The notes under the pieces: generated by a model | Told to the model about the DNA's origin: nothing | Seen by the model: only the letters and a program-made list of their open reading frames with translations | Databases searched by the model: none | Translations under genes and position numbers: made by a program | Assembly: GCA_027492275.1 (NCBI GenBank) | Contig: JAPUFC010000077.1 | Location: forward strand, 96,083-160,082 | Reading direction: 5' to 3' | DNA length: 64,000 nucleotides | Origin: Mesorhizobium sp. | GTDB lineage: Bacteria > Pseudomonadota > Alphaproteobacteria > Rhizobiales > Rhizobiaceae | Shown here: in pieces, positions 1 to 12,987 of the stretch | Numbering within the stretch: position 1 is the first letter of the stretch | Layout: each line of letters begins with the position of its first letter

Positions 1-50
1 GAAGCGGGGGAGGGGGACCATGCGAAGCATGGTGGAGGGGGCGCCTCGCC
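1..50. repeat. Edge of a GC-rich palindromic intergenic repeat
   Basis: The segment contains a small hairpin (CCATGC-GAA-GCATGG, 19-33) and ends with GGTGGAGGGGGCGCC. The same end sequence, preceded by the same GGGGGACC block, closes the window at 63,960-64,000. This is the look of the dispersed palindromic intergenic elements (RIME-like) common in rhizobia. The element continues outside the window, so its true boundaries are not visible. Confidence 0.55.
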
Positions 51-69
51 TCATTCTAGAACCGCACCC

Positions 70-2865
70 TCACGCCGCCGCGACCTTCGTCTTGCCCGTC
101 TCGGCCGGCTGCTCCATGACGGCGACGAGACGGGTGCGGATGGCCGCCATGCGGGTCGGATTGTCGATCTTCTGCCCGGTCAGGTCGGTCACGTAGAACG
201 TATCGATGACCTTCTCGCCGAAGGTGGTGATGTGCGCCGAGGCGATGTCGAGCGACAGGTCCGACAGCGCCCCGGTGATCTCCGACAGCAGGCCGGGTCG
301 GTCCAGCCCCTCCACCTCGATGACGGAAAACCGGTTGGACAGCGTGTTGCCGATCTCGGCGCGGGGCGAAATCTTGAACGTCTTCGCGCCGCGCCTGGGC
401 TTGGTGCGCCGGGCGATGATCTCCGGCAGCCACTGGCGGCCGGCCAGCACGTCCTCGATCAGCTTGCCGACGCGCTCGGCGCGGCGGCGCTCGTCCTCGT
501 CGAAGTCGAATTCGCGCGAGATCAGGATCGTGTCCAGCGCGCGCCCGTCCGAGGTCGTGAAGATCTGCGCGTCGACGATGTTGGCGCCGGCCGCCGCGCA
601 GGCGCCGGCGATCACCGACAGAAGGCGCGGGTGGTCGGGCGCCAGCACGGTGATCTCGGTCACCGCCTCGAACTGGTGCGTCCGCACCATGGTGGCGAGC
701 TGCCGTCCGGCCTTGGTCGCCTCGCGCACGAACTCGGCATGGCGCAACTGGTCCGGCAGCTCGACGCTGAGCAGGTAGTTGTCGTAGTGGCGGCGGACAT
801 AGTCGCGCCGCGCGCGCTCCGGCCAGTCGGACAGGGCCTCGATCAGCCGCTCCCGGGCGGCGGCGCTGCGCTCGGCGCGCGACATCTCCGAGAAGCCGCC
901 GGTCAGAAGCAGCTCCGTCTCGTAGTAGAGCGTGCGCAGAAGCTGGCCCTTCCAGCCGTTCCAGACGCCAGGCCCGACGCCGCGTATGTCGCACACCGTC
1001 AGCACCAGAAGCAGCCTGAGCCGCTCGACCGACTGCACGATCGCGGCGAAATCGGAGATCGTCTTGCGGTCGTTCAGATCGCGGGTCTGCGCCGTCATCG
1101 ACATGACGAGATGGTTTTCGACCAGCCACGCCACCGTCTCGCTGTCGGCGGTCGACAGGCCCATATGCGGGCAGATGCGCCGCGCGATCCGCGCCCCCGC
1201 CGTCGAGTGATCCTCCGGCCGTCCCTTGGCGATGTCGTGCAGCAGCACCGCCACATAGAGCAGCTCGCGGCTCTTCTTCAGCTCGGGCATGACCTGATGC
1301 GACAGCGGATGGATCTTGGCGCCGTCGCCGCGCTCGATCTCCGACAGCACGCCGATGCAGTGCAGCAGGTGCTCGTCCACCGTGTAGTGGTGGTACATGT
1401 TGAACTGCATCATGGCGACGATCTTGCCGAAATCGGGGATCAGCCGCCCGAGCAGCCCGGCCTCGTTCATGCGCCGGAGATTGAGCTCGGGATTGCGGTC
1501 CGAGGTCAGGATGTCGAGGAACAGCCGGTTTGCCTCGGCGTCGCGCCGCAGGGTGCGGTCCACCAGTCCGAGCGAGCGGGTCAACAGCTTCAGCGCGTCC
1601 GGATGGTATTCCAGCCCGTGCTTGTCGCCGAACCAGAAGAGCCTCAGCATGTTGACCGGGTCGCGCCTGAACACCTCCTGGTCGGCCACGTTGATGCGGT
1701 GGTTGTCGACGACGAAGTCGCTGGTGCCCGCCAGCTTGCGCCTGCGGCGCGAGAAGGTCAGGAAGATGCGGTTGAAGCCCTCGACATGCTTGGCCTGCTC
1801 CTCCTCCAGCGCCGCGCAGAAGATGCGGGTGAGGTCGCCGACATCCTTGGCCACCAGGAAATAGTGCTTCATGAAGCGCTCGACCGCCGAAAGCCCCGGA
1901 TGGGTCGTGTAGCCCAGCCGCCGCGCGATCTCGGGCTGGATGTCGAAATGCAGCCGCTCCTCCGCCTTGCCGGTCAGGAAGTGCATGTGGCAGCGCACCG
2001 CCCACAGGAAATCCTCCGCCTTGCGGAAACGGTTGTATTCCTCGCGCGTGAACACGCCCTTGCCGATCAGGTCGGCCCCATCCCGCACCCTGTAGAAATA
2101 CTTGCCGATCCAGAACAGCGTCTGCAGGTCGCGCAGGCCGCCCTTGCCGTCCTTGATGTTGGGCTCGACCACGTAGCGACTCTCGCCGATCTTGGCATGG
2201 CGGTCGTCGCGCTCGGCGAGCTTGGCCTGGATGTATTCCGGTCCCGTGCTCTTCACCACCTCCTCGTCGAAGCGCGCGACCATCTCGTCGAACAGGCCTT
2301 CGTCCGCCCCGAGGAAGCGCGCCTCGAGGATCGAGGTGCGGATCGTGGTGTCGGAGAGCGACAGGCGGATGCACTCGTCCACGGTGCGCGTCGCGTGCCC
2401 GACCTTCAGGCCGAGATCCCACAGCACGTAGAGCATGTACTCTACGATCTGCTCGCCCCAGGCGGTCTGCTTGTAGGGACGCACGAACAGAAGGTCGATG
2501 TCGGAGCCGGGCGCGAGCGTGCCGCGCCCGTAGCCGCCCACGGCCACGATCGCCATGCGCTCGCCGGCCGAACGGTTCTTGGAGCGGTAGACATGGGTGG
2601 CGGCGAAGTCGAACAGGGCGCGGATGATCTCGTCCATCACATGCGACAGCCGTTCCGCGCAGGCGAAGCCGCTCCCGTCCTCGGCCAGCATGGCCTCGGC
2701 GGTCCGCCGGCCCTCGCACAGCGTCTGCTTGAACAGCGCCAGCGCCCGCGTCCGCACCGCCGGTGTCGAGCCGTCGCCCTCGCTGCCCGCCGTCAGCGCC
2801 GTCAACTGGCGGCGCAGCTCCGCGCCGTCGATGAGTTCGTCGAGCCTGAGCGGAATCTTAGCCAT
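70..2865 (-). CDS. glnD: Bifunctional [protein-PII] uridylyltransferase / uridylyl-removing enzyme
   Basis: GlnD senses glutamine and uridylylates or deuridylylates PII proteins, setting nitrogen regulation. The 931-residue length fits the alphaproteobacterial family. A nucleotidyltransferase motif (GGYGRG followed by GSDIDLLF, about residues 110-127) is followed by the UR/HD region with LLHDIAKG and then two C-terminal ACT domains (around [13 protein letters not shown] and [13 protein letters not shown]). I chose the ATG at 2863-2865 ([11 protein letters not shown]) because it matches the family N-terminus. An in-frame GTG at 2886 would add seven residues, and neither start has a strong ribosome site. 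It is divergent from the metallophosphoesterase gene. All catalytic motifs appear intact. Confidence 0.95.
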   Translation of the reverse strand: MAKIPLRLDELIDGAELRRQLTALTAGSEGDGSTPAVRTRALALFKQTLCEGRRTAEAMLAEDGSGFACAERLSHVMDEIIRALFDFAATHVYRSKNRSAGERMAIVAVGGYGRGTLAPGSDIDLLFVRPYKQTAWGEQIVEYMLYVLWDLGLKVGHATRTVDECIRLSLSDTTIRTSILEARFLGADEGLFDEMVARFDEEVVKSTGPEYIQAKLAERDDRHAKIGESRYVVEPNIKDGKGGLRDLQTLFWIGKYFYRVRDGADLIGKGVFTREEYNRFRKAEDFLWAVRCHMHFLTGKAEERLHFDIQPEIARRLGYTTHPGLSAVERFMKHYFLVAKDVGDLTRIFCAALEEEQAKHVEGFNRIFLTFSRRRRKLAGTSDFVVDNHRINVADQEVFRRDPVNMLRLFWFGDKHGLEYHPDALKLLTRSLGLVDRTLRRDAEANRLFLDILTSDRNPELNLRRMNEAGLLGRLIPDFGKIVAMMQFNMYHHYTVDEHLLHCIGVLSEIERGDGAKIHPLSHQVMPELKKSRELLYVAVLLHDIAKGRPEDHSTAGARIARRICPHMGLSTADSETVAWLVENHLVMSMTAQTRDLNDRKTISDFAAIVQSVERLRLLLVLTVCDIRGVGPGVWNGWKGQLLRTLYYETELLLTGGFSEMSRAERSAAARERLIEALSDWPERARRDYVRRHYDNYLLSVELPDQLRHAEFVREATKAGRQLATMVRTHQFEAVTEITVLAPDHPRLLSVIAGACAAAGANIVDAQIFTTSDGRALDTILISREFDFDEDERRRAERVGKLIEDVLAGRQWLPEIIARRTKPRRGAKTFKISPRAEIGNTLSNRFSVIEVEGLDRPGLLSEITGALSDLSLDIASAHITTFGEKVIDTFYVTDLTGQKIDNPTRMAAIRTRLVAVMEQPAETGKTKVAAA

Positions 2866-2994
2866 GAAGGATCTTGAGGCGCGCACCCGTTGACCGGTCG
2901 CGTCCTATAAACCGATTTGCCGCCGATTGATACCGGAGCGTGGATGGCGCCGGACGTTCATCGCCCTGTCACGAAACCCTGCTCAAAGACCGCC

Positions 2995-3840
2995 ATGGCA
3001 AACATGACGATGCCCGATTCCGAAAACCAGATCGAGGCGGGCGCGCGCCGGTTCCGCACGCTCTTCATCTCGGACGTCCATCTCGGCACCAAGGGCTGCC
3101 AGGCGCCGATGCTGCTGGATTTCCTCGCCCGGCACGACGCAGACACGATCTACCTGATCGGCGACATCGTCGACGGCTGGCGCCTGAAGCAGGGCTGGTA
3201 CTGGCCGCAGGCGCACAACGACGTGGTGCAGAAGCTGCTGCGCAAGGCGCGCAAGGGCGCGCGGGTCATCTACGTGCCCGGCAACCACGACGAGTTCCTG
3301 CGCGACTATGTCGGCATGCATTTCGGCGGTGTGGAGGTGATGGAGACAGCCATCCACGAGGCGGCGGACGGCAGGAAATACCTGATCATGCACGGCGACG
3401 TCTTCGACACGGTCATCCGCCACGCCAGATGGCTGGCGCTGCTCGGCGACTGGGCCTACGGCACGGCGCTGTTCGTCTCCACCTGGCTCAATCTGGTCCG
3501 CCGCAGGCTGGGCTTCACCTACTGGTCGCTGTCGGCCTGGGCGAAATACAAGGTCAAGAACGCGGTCAACTTCATCGGCCGCTTCGAGGAGGTCCTGGTC
3601 GCGGAGGCGCGCCGGCAGGGCGTCGACGGCGTGGTCTGCGGGCACATCCACAGCGCCGCCAACCGCATGATGGGCGGCATCGTCTACGTCAACACCGGCG
3701 ACTGGGTGGAAAGCTGTACGGCGGTGGTCGAGCACGAGGACGGCCGGCTGGAAGTGATCGACTGGGGCGGCCGCGCCCGCGCGGCCGGCAGGCCGCACGG
3801 CGAGCTGCCGGGAGAGCGCGGATGGCCGCAGGCAGCCTGA
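2995..3840 (+). CDS. LpxH-like metallophosphoesterase (UDP-2,3-diacylglucosamine diphosphatase family)
   Basis: This 281-residue calcineurin-like phosphoesterase shows all metal-binding blocks in order: DVHLG, GDIVDGW, GNHDE, HGDVFD and GHIHSA. The family is often annotated as UDP-2,3-diacylglucosamine diphosphatase (COG2908). Many alphaproteobacteria use LpxI for that lipid A step, so the substrate here is not certain. The ATG at 2995 gives a family-like start; upstream in-frame TTG 2917 and ATG 2944 would only add non-conserved residues. The glycosyltransferase gene starts 27 bases downstream, which suggests joint transcription and a shared role in an envelope glycolipid. Confidence 0.85.
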   Translation: MANMTMPDSENQIEAGARRFRTLFISDVHLGTKGCQAPMLLDFLARHDADTIYLIGDIVDGWRLKQGWYWPQAHNDVVQKLLRKARKGARVIYVPGNHDEFLRDYVGMHFGGVEVMETAIHEAADGRKYLIMHGDVFDTVIRHARWLALLGDWAYGTALFVSTWLNLVRRRLGFTYWSLSAWAKYKVKNAVNFIGRFEEVLVAEARRQGVDGVVCGHIHSAANRMMGGIVYVNTGDWVESCTAVVEHEDGRLEVIDWGGRARAAGRPHGELPGERGWPQAA

Positions 3841-3867
3841 CCGCGCCCGCGCCGAGCTGAGGCCGGT

Positions 3868-4947
3868 TTGCGCATCGCCATCGTCACCGACGCCTGGAAG
3901 CCGCAGGTCAACGGCGTGGTCCGCACGCTGGAGCTCTTGACGCGGCATCTCGCGGCCATCGGCGTCGAGGTCAGCCTGCTGACGCCGCGCGATTTTCCCA
4001 CCCTGCCGATGCCGTCCTATCCGGAGATCAGGCTGGCGCTCGCCACGCCGGGCCAGGTCGCGGCGCGTCTGGCCGGGGCCGCGCCCGACCACATTCATAT
4101 CGCCACGGAGGGCCCGCTCGGCCTGGCGGCGCGCCGTCACTGCCTGCGGCGGCGCATTCCCTTCACCACCAGCTACCACACGCGCTTCCCCGAATATGTC
4201 AGCGCCCGTTTCCCGGTGCCGGAGCGCTGGCTTTATGCGCTGCTGCGCCGTTTCCACAATGCCGGCCTCGGCATGCTCGTCGCCACGCCGTCGCTGGCGC
4301 GCGACCTGGCATCGCGCGGCTTCACCAACATCAGGCCGTGGGGCAGGGGCGTCGACGCCGCGCTCTTCCATCCGGGCCGGCGGCGCGACCTCGGCCTGCC
4401 CCGACCCGTCTTCCTGTCGGTCGGGCGTGTCGCGGTGGAGAAGAACCTGCCCGCCTTCCTGTCGCTCGACCTGCCGGGCACCAGGCTGGTCGTCGGCGAC
4501 GGCCCCGACCTGGAGCGCCTGCGCGCAGAATTCCCCAAAGCCGTCTTCGCCGGCGCCAGGAGCGGCGAGGAGCTGGCGGATATCTACGCCTCGGCCGACG
4601 TGTTCGTCTTCCCGAGCCGCACCGACACGTTTGGCAACGTCATCCTGGAGGCGCTGGCGAGCGGCCTGCCGGTGGCGGCCTTCCCCGTCACCGGCCCGCT
4701 CGACATCTTCGAGGACGGGATCGGCGGCGTGCTGTCGCAGGATCTGCGCGGGGCCTGCCTCGCCGCGCTGGACCTCGACCGCCGGGCGGCGCGCCAAAAG
4801 GCGCTCGGCTTCACCTGGGAGGCCTGCGCCCGCCAGTTCCTCGCCCATGTCGAGACGGCCCAGGGCCTGTCGCGGGCGCGGGCGCCGGAGGCGCCGACAA
4901 AGCCCGCGCCCTCTACGACGCGTGGCGCAGCCCGCGGTTCTTCATGA
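3868..4947 (+). CDS. GT4-family glycosyltransferase (GDP-mannose-dependent mannosyltransferase-like)
   Basis: The 359-residue protein has a GT-B fold pattern: an N-terminal acceptor domain beginning RIAIVTDAWKPQVNGV, then the GT4 donor domain with a VGRVAVEKN block, a GDGPD block and the PSRTDTFGNVILEA signature, whose final Glu contacts the nucleotide sugar. The start is a TTG (3868) because the conserved N-terminus begins directly there; a GAGG-like ribosome site precedes it. It closely follows the LpxH-like gene. Its last 35 bases overlap the end of the convergent GGDEF-EAL gene. The specific donor and acceptor cannot be read from sequence; an MgtA/SqdX-like lipid mannosyl or glycosyl transfer is inference. 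Confidence 0.85.
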   Translation: MRIAIVTDAWKPQVNGVVRTLELLTRHLAAIGVEVSLLTPRDFPTLPMPSYPEIRLALATPGQVAARLAGAAPDHIHIATEGPLGLAARRHCLRRRIPFTTSYHTRFPEYVSARFPVPERWLYALLRRFHNAGLGMLVATPSLARDLASRGFTNIRPWGRGVDAALFHPGRRRDLGLPRPVFLSVGRVAVEKNLPAFLSLDLPGTRLVVGDGPDLERLRAEFPKAVFAGARSGEELADIYASADVFVFPSRTDTFGNVILEALASGLPVAAFPVTGPLDIFEDGIGGVLSQDLRGACLAALDLDRRAARQKALGFTWEACARQFLAHVETAQGLSRARAPEAPTKPAPSTTRGAARGSS

Positions 4948-7600
4948 AGGCGGCGAAGACCTCCGGGCTCATCGGCTGGGCGAAGGCGTAGCCCTGCAGC
5001 GCGTTGCAGCCGAGGCTCTTCAGCACCCGCGCATGCTCCATCGTCTCGACGCCCTCGGCCAGCACCTCGATGCCCAGCGACTTGCCGATCTCGATGATCG
5101 AGCCCACCAGCCGGCGCTGGCCGGACGAGCTCACCACCGGCGTCACGAGCTGGCGGTCGATCTTGAGACGCTTCGGCTGCACCTTGAGCAGGCTGACGAT
5201 GGAGGCGTGGCCGGTGCCGAAATCGTCCACCTCGATGTCGATGCCGAGATTCTTGATCTGCTCGACGTTCCAGGTGATCAGCTCGTCGTTCTCGTCCAGG
5301 AAGATCGATTCCACCAGCTCGAAGGACAGCGTGCCGGGGCGGATGTTCAGGTTCCGCAGGCTGTGGATGAGATGCTCGTCATGCAGGCGCCGCGCCGAGA
5401 CGTTCACGGAGGCCTTGCGGATCTTCAGCCCCGCAGCGGTCCAGTCCTCGATGTTCTTCAGCGTCTGCTCGAGGATGAGCCGGTCGATCGTGGCGACGGC
5501 GTTGATCTCCTCGGCGATCTTCATGAAGGCGATCGGCGGCAGCAGGCCCTCGGCCGGATGGTTCCAGCGCGCCAACGCCTCGACGCCTACCACCTCGTGC
5601 GTCACGGCGTCGAACTGCGGCTGGTAGTAGGCGACGAACTCCCTGCGCTCGATTCCGGCGAGGATGTCGTCGGCGATGCGCTTGCTGGTGACGATCTCCG
5701 CCTGCAGCGTCTCGTTGAAGAACTGGTAGCGCGCGCGGCCCAGGCTCTTGGCGTGGTAGAGCGCGATGTCGGCGTTGACCAGAAGCCGGCGCGCATCGGC
5801 CAGCGCGTCGAAATCGCTGGCGATGCCGATGCTGACGCCGAACCGGCACTCCGCGCCCTGGAAGCGGACGGGCTCGCGCATCCTCTCGATGATGCGGTCG
5901 GCGATCGCGGACAGCCGTTCGTAGAACGACCTTTTCTCGCTGCCGGAGGCGATGCACAGCACCACGAACTCGTCGCCGCCGACGCGGGCGACGAAGTCGT
6001 CCTCGCGCAGATTGTCCTTCAGCACGCGCGCGGCATGGACGAGCATCGCGTCGCCGGCGGCGTGGCCCAGCGTGTCGTTGATCTGCTTGAAGCGGTCGAG
6101 GTCGATGTGCAGCAGCCCGGCCTTCTCGCGGTGGGCGTCGAAGGCGGCGACGTGGCGCGCCAGCCTCTCGTCCAGGTAGCGCCGGTTCGGCAGCCCCGTC
6201 AGCGAATCGTGCATGGCGTTGAACTCGATGCGCGCCTTCGCCGCCATCAGCTCGTTGTTGTGCGCCTCGGTGAGGATGCGGGCGTTGCGCAGGCTGTCGT
6301 TGAGCATGACGTCGGCCGACACGTCCCAGTTGACGCCGACGATCCTCGCCGGTTCGCCGGCGTCCTGATAGACCTTGCCGATCGCCCTGATGTGCCGCAC
6401 CGTGTCGTCGCCGGGCAGCACGCGGTAGTCGGAGCGATAGTTGCTGCGCGCCGCGATCGCCTCGTGGAACTCGCGCACCGCCCTGACCCGGTCGTCGGGG
6501 TGGATGCGCTGCGCCCAGTCCTCGCATGTCGGCTGCCCGCCATTGCGCGGATAGCCGTAGAGCTCGTTCATACGGTCGTCCCAGAACAGCGCGTTGTCCT
6601 CGATGTCCATCTCCCAGACGCCGACCTGCGAGGTTTCGAGCGCCAGGCCGAGCCGGCGGGACAGGCGGCCGAGCTCGATCTCGCGGCGCTTGAGTTCACC
6701 GACGTTCTGGGTGCGCTCGTCGATCAGGCGGCCGGCCAGCGTGGTGGGCAGAAGGATCAGCCCGCCGGCGAAAAGCACCAGAAGCCACAGCATCCAGCTA
6801 TTCGGCGGCGAGGCGGACCAGCCGTCCGTCGGCACCGCGGCGATGCGCCAGGAGCCGGAGGGAAGCGAGACGTCGACCGTCACCGGGTCGGCCGACAGGA
6901 TCTCCCTGCGGCCGAAGAAAAGGTCGCCGTCGGAGCCCGTGGCGTTCCTGCCCACGATGGCGAACTGCACCGGCATGTCCGGGTCGAAGAGGCCGCTGTC
7001 CACGAACAGCTTGTCGAGATCGATGACCGCGGACACCAGGCCCCAGAAATGCTCCTGGCCGGACCCGCCGACGAAGACCGGGAAGCGCCCGATCAGGCCG
7101 GTGCCGCCCTGCACCAGGGCCAGCGGCCCGGCCATCACCAGTTCCCCCGATTCCCGGGCCAGCACGGCCATGTCGTATTGAGCGGGAACGGTGCGGTAGT
7201 CGAGGCCGATCACCTTCTCGTTGCCTGCCGCCGGCCAGGTCATCGAGACCACGAGATCGGGCGCGACGGCGATGTTCCTGATCTGCGAGCGCCACAGCGG
7301 CAGCTTCGACACGAGGTTCTGGAACCGCTCCTCGTCGAGCCCGGGCTCGGTGGCGATGGTGGCCACCAGCCCGCGCACCAGCTGGATGTTGGACAGGATG
7401 TTGCCTTCGAGCTTGGCCCGCATCAGGTTGACGCGGTTCAGCACGCCCGCGCGGGTGCTTTCCATGTACAGCCGGCGGTTCTGCGCGTCCGCGAACAGGC
7501 CGACCGAGACGATCAGCACCAGGGCCAGGAAGGCGGGGAAAGCGGACGGCCGCGTCAGCAGCGGAGTGAGGGCGCGGATCTGGTTGAAGCGAGGCAACAA
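4913..7600 (-). CDS. Membrane CHASE-PAS-GGDEF-EAL cyclic-di-GMP signalling protein
   Basis: This 895-residue protein should both make and degrade cyclic di-GMP. A transmembrane segment at about 21-38 and another at about 268-285 flank a periplasmic CHASE-type sensor. A PAS domain with a PAC-like tail follows, then GGDEF (RVGGDEF, about residue 543) and EAL (VEALARW, about residue 674). The EAL domain keeps DDFGTG, the KIDR lysine and AEGVE, so phosphodiesterase activity is plausible. The start is TTG: two adjacent TTG codons lie behind AGGTGG, and the second (7595-7597) has the better spacing. The periplasmic ligand is unknown. Confidence 0.93.
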   Translation of the reverse strand: MLPRFNQIRALTPLLTRPSAFPAFLALVLIVSVGLFADAQNRRLYMESTRAGVLNRVNLMRAKLEGNILSNIQLVRGLVATIATEPGLDEERFQNLVSKLPLWRSQIRNIAVAPDLVVSMTWPAAGNEKVIGLDYRTVPAQYDMAVLARESGELVMAGPLALVQGGTGLIGRFPVFVGGSGQEHFWGLVSAVIDLDKLFVDSGLFDPDMPVQFAIVGRNATGSDGDLFFGRREILSADPVTVDVSLPSGSWRIAAVPTDGWSASPPNSWMLWLLVLFAGGLILLPTTLAGRLIDERTQNVGELKRREIELGRLSRRLGLALETSQVGVWEMDIEDNALFWDDRMNELYGYPRNGGQPTCEDWAQRIHPDDRVRAVREFHEAIAARSNYRSDYRVLPGDDTVRHIRAIGKVYQDAGEPARIVGVNWDVSADVMLNDSLRNARILTEAHNNELMAAKARIEFNAMHDSLTGLPNRRYLDERLARHVAAFDAHREKAGLLHIDLDRFKQINDTLGHAAGDAMLVHAARVLKDNLREDDFVARVGGDEFVVLCIASGSEKRSFYERLSAIADRIIERMREPVRFQGAECRFGVSIGIASDFDALADARRLLVNADIALYHAKSLGRARYQFFNETLQAEIVTSKRIADDILAGIERREFVAYYQPQFDAVTHEVVGVEALARWNHPAEGLLPPIAFMKIAEEINAVATIDRLILEQTLKNIEDWTAAGLKIRKASVNVSARRLHDEHLIHSLRNLNIRPGTLSFELVESIFLDENDELITWNVEQIKNLGIDIEVDDFGTGHASIVSLLKVQPKRLKIDRQLVTPVVSSSGQRRLVGSIIEIGKSLGIEVLAEGVETMEHARVLKSLGCNALQGYAFAQPMSPEVFAAFMKNRGLRHAS

Positions 7601-7831
7601 TTTCCACCTGTCGGACGGCTTCTAGCCCACCACAATGGACGATATCGCCCAATTCCTAACAGTAACAGCTTAAATATCGCCTTAACCGCCGGTTGAAATA
7701 CGAACGGTCGGCTTGCCGGCTATTTGCCGGGCGCGGGGATGCGGGAGACCGGCTGCGCCGACATTGCGGGCCGGGTTTGTTTTACCGAAGTCGGTGTACC
7801 GAAACCGCTCCCCGCTTTCGGCGGGCACGCC

Positions 7832-10552
7832 CTAGCGGCGTTGCATCTGTTTCAACCGGTAGAGAAAGTCCAGCGCCTCGCGCGGCGTCAGCGCGTCGGG
7901 ATCGAGCGCCGCCAGCGCCTCCCGCACCGGGTCGGGCTTCGTCTGCGCCTGCTCGCGGCGGGCCGAATGGCTGAACAGTGGCAGCTCGTCCACCAGCTTC
8001 GCCGCCTTGCCGCTGTCCTCGCCGGCTTCGAGCTGCGCCAGGATGTTGCGCGCCCGCTCCACAACCGCCGATGGCAGGCCCGCCAGCTTCGCCACCTGCA
8101 ATCCGTAGCTCCGGTCGGCCGCGCCGCGCGTCACCTCGTGCAGGAAGACGACGTCGCCTTCCCATTCCTTGACCCGCATGGTCACGTTGGCGAGGCGCGG
8201 CAGCTTGGAGGCCAGCGCCGTGAGTTCGTGGAAATGGGTGGCGAAGATCGCCCGGCAGCGATTGTGCTCGTGCAGGTACTCCATCGCCGCCCAGGCGATG
8301 GACAGGCCGTCGAAGGTCGCGGTGCCGCGCCCGATCTCGTCCAGGATGACCAGCGAGCGCTCGCTCGCCTGATTGAGGATCGAGGCCGTCTCGACCATCT
8401 CGACCATGAAGGTGGAGCGCCCGCGCGCCAGATCGTCGGACGCGCCGACGCGCGAAAACAGCTTGTCCACCACGCCGATCCGCGCCCGTTCGGCCGGCAC
8501 GAACGAGCCCATCTGCGCCAGGATGGCGATCAGCGCGTTCTGGCGCAGGAAGGTCGACTTGCCGCCCATGTTCGGGCCGGTCAGCAGCCAGATCGCGCCG
8601 TTCCTGCCGCCCTCGGCGGGGGAGAGGTCGCAGTCGTTGGCGATGAAGGGGTCGCCGTGCTGCGCCCGCAGCGCCTGCTCGACCACCGGGTGCCGTCCGC
8701 CGGCGATCGCGAAGGCCAGCCCGTCGTCGACCTCCGGCCGGCTGTAGCTCTCCTGCTCGGCAAGCAGCGCCAGCCCGCACGACAGGTCCAGCACCGCCAG
8801 CGCCTCGGCGCCGGCGCGGATCGCCGCCGCGTGGCTGACCGCCTCCGCGCTCAGCCGCTCGAAGGCGGCGAGCTCGATCGCCAGCGCGCGCTCGGCCGCG
8901 TTGGCGATCTTCGTTTCAAGCCCGGCGAGCTCGGTGGTGGTGAAGCGCATGGCGCTGGCCATGGTCTGGCGATGGATGAAGCGACCCTTCGCCTCGTCGG
9001 TGCCGGTCATCGTCTCCTGATGGTTGGCGCTCACCTCGATGTAGTAGCCGAGCACGTTGTTGTGCCGGATCTTCAGCGAGCGGATGCCCGTGTCCTCGAT
9101 CAGCGCGCGCTCCATGGCCAGGATGACGCGCCGCGACTGGTCGCGCAGCGCCCGCATCTCGTCCAGCTCGGCATCGTAGCCGGGGCGCAGGAAACCGCCG
9201 TCGCGCCTGATCAGCGGCAGTTCGTCCTCCAGCGCCGACTCCAGATGCGCCAGATGCTCCCGCGGCAGGGCCTCGATCGCGGCGTGCGCGCCGGCCAGTT
9301 CGTCCGGCAGCGCCTCGCGCCCGAGCAGCGCCGTGATGTCGGCGGCGGCGGCGAGCCCCGCGCGCAGCGCGCCGAGGTCGCGCGGGCCGCCCCGGTTGAG
9401 CGCCAGCCGGGTGAGCGCGCGCGGCATGTCGGCCACGCCCCTGAGCAGGGCGCGCAGGCTGTCGCGCAGGGCGGGCGCGTCCTTCAGGAAGCCGACGCTG
9501 TCCAGCCGCCCGGCGATGCGCGCGGGATCGGTCAGCGGCGACACGATGCGCTCGCCGAGCAGCCGCGCGCCCGCGCCCGTCACGGTGCGGTCGATCGCCG
9601 CCAGCAGCGAGCCGGCGCGGCTGCCAGCCAGCGTCTTGTGGATTTCGAGGTTGCCGCGCGTCGCCGCGTCGATGAACAGCGTCGAGGCGGCCTGTTCCCG
9701 CTCCGGCGGAGACAATGGCGGGCGCTCGCCCTTCTGCGTCTTCTCGACATAGGCGAGGACGCCCGCCAGCGCCGACAGTTCCGCGCGGGAAAAGCCGCCG
9801 AAACCGTCCGGCGTGGCGACGCCGTAGAAGCGCGCGATCCGTGCGGGGGCCGAGGCGGCGTCGAACAGGCTCGGCGGCTGCGGGCTCAGCACCCGCCCGA
9901 GCACGGGCGCGAACGGCCTGACGTCCTCATGGTCCATCAGCGCGTCCGGCAGGATGACCTCCTTGGGGTCGATCCGCGCGATCTCGGCGAAAAGCCGGTC
10001 GCGCTCGCACTCCGCCACGCGGAACGTGCCGGTGGACAGGTCGATGCGCGCCAGCGCGTAGACATTCTCCAGCGTGCCGCGCGAAAAGCCGAGCGCCATC
10101 AGGAAGCTGGATTCGCCCGGCGCCAGCAGCTTGTCCTCGGTGATGGTGCCCGGCGTCACCAGCCGCACCACGTCGCGGCGCACCACGGATTTGGAGCCGC
10201 GCTTCCTGGCCTCGGCGGGGTCTTCCATCTGCTCGCACACCGCGACGCGGAAGCCCAGCGCGATCAGCTTCTGCAGATAGTCGTCCGCCGCGTGGATGGG
10301 CACGCCGCACATCGGAATGTCGGCGCCCTGGTGCTTGCCGCGCTTGGTCAGCACGATGCCCAGCGCCTGGCTGGCCTTCTCCGCGTCCTCGAAGAACAGC
10401 TCGTAGAAATCGCCCATGCGGTAGAACAGCAGCGAATCCGGGTTCGCCGCCTTGATCTCGATGTACTGCTCCATCATCGGCGTGGCGCCCGTGCCCGTCC
10501 GCGTCTCGGCGGTGCCCGCGTTTCCCGCCTGATAGGGTGTCTGCTCGTCCAC
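7832..10552 (-). CDS. mutS: DNA mismatch repair protein MutS
   Basis: MutS recognises mismatches and starts methyl-independent or MutL-directed repair. The N-terminal mismatch-binding domain has the FYE motif within [11 protein letters not shown]. The C-terminal ATPase shows Walker A ([10 protein letters not shown]), Walker B ([11 protein letters not shown]) and the following FATHFHEL block. From the GTG at 10,552 the protein is 906 residues, normal for rhizobia. An in-frame extension up to 10,669 begins at TTG and carries no conserved sequence, so I reject it. It is divergent from maeB, with about 170 bases between the two starts for both promoters. Confidence 0.95.
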   Translation of the reverse strand: MDEQTPYQAGNAGTAETRTGTGATPMMEQYIEIKAANPDSLLFYRMGDFYELFFEDAEKASQALGIVLTKRGKHQGADIPMCGVPIHAADDYLQKLIALGFRVAVCEQMEDPAEARKRGSKSVVRRDVVRLVTPGTITEDKLLAPGESSFLMALGFSRGTLENVYALARIDLSTGTFRVAECERDRLFAEIARIDPKEVILPDALMDHEDVRPFAPVLGRVLSPQPPSLFDAASAPARIARFYGVATPDGFGGFSRAELSALAGVLAYVEKTQKGERPPLSPPEREQAASTLFIDAATRGNLEIHKTLAGSRAGSLLAAIDRTVTGAGARLLGERIVSPLTDPARIAGRLDSVGFLKDAPALRDSLRALLRGVADMPRALTRLALNRGGPRDLGALRAGLAAAADITALLGREALPDELAGAHAAIEALPREHLAHLESALEDELPLIRRDGGFLRPGYDAELDEMRALRDQSRRVILAMERALIEDTGIRSLKIRHNNVLGYYIEVSANHQETMTGTDEAKGRFIHRQTMASAMRFTTTELAGLETKIANAAERALAIELAAFERLSAEAVSHAAAIRAGAEALAVLDLSCGLALLAEQESYSRPEVDDGLAFAIAGGRHPVVEQALRAQHGDPFIANDCDLSPAEGGRNGAIWLLTGPNMGGKSTFLRQNALIAILAQMGSFVPAERARIGVVDKLFSRVGASDDLARGRSTFMVEMVETASILNQASERSLVILDEIGRGTATFDGLSIAWAAMEYLHEHNRCRAIFATHFHELTALASKLPRLANVTMRVKEWEGDVVFLHEVTRGAADRSYGLQVAKLAGLPSAVVERARNILAQLEAGEDSGKAAKLVDELPLFSHSARREQAQTKPDPVREALAALDPDALTPREALDFLYRLKQMQRR

Positions 10553-10719
10553 GAAAGTCGTCCGTTCCGGCTGGACCGCTCGAAAAAGTCCGTTGTCGCA
10601 CCGTTGGCCGTTTACAGGCGCGATGTGTAGCCTTAATCCCCTTTGCTCCACAAAAAGAATGGACTTCAAGGGGAACGCCGCGCATGGCCGCCGACAGGAA
10701 ATCAGAGAACGGAGTGAGC

Positions 10720-12966
<2,247 letters not shown>

Positions 12967-12987
12967 GCTTGCCGGCGACGGCGCTTG

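Noticed and set aside
232..2877. Long open frame on the plus strand opposite glnD
   Set aside because: It is a GC-driven shadow frame with low-complexity, charge-rich translation and no recognisable domain, while the minus strand carries an intact GlnD.
2890..2911. TTGACC followed by TATAAA upstream of the LpxH-like gene
   Set aside because: The two boxes are only 10 bases apart, too close for one sigma-70 promoter, and no partner at 16-18 bases was found for either.
7770..7835. Short inverted repeats after mutS as a terminator
   Set aside because: The stems are only five pairs; the A/T-rich tract lies on the wrong side for transcription from mutS.
7724..10630. 968-codon plus-strand open frame opposite mutS
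   Set aside because: High third-position GC keeps the complementary frame open; the translation is repetitive Arg/Gln/Ala sequence without a family, and mutS is unmistakable.
10553..10669. N-terminal extension of MutS from a TTG at 10,669
   Set aside because: The extra 39 residues show no conserved sequence and would cover most of the divergent promoter region with maeB; the GTG at 10,552 gives the family length.
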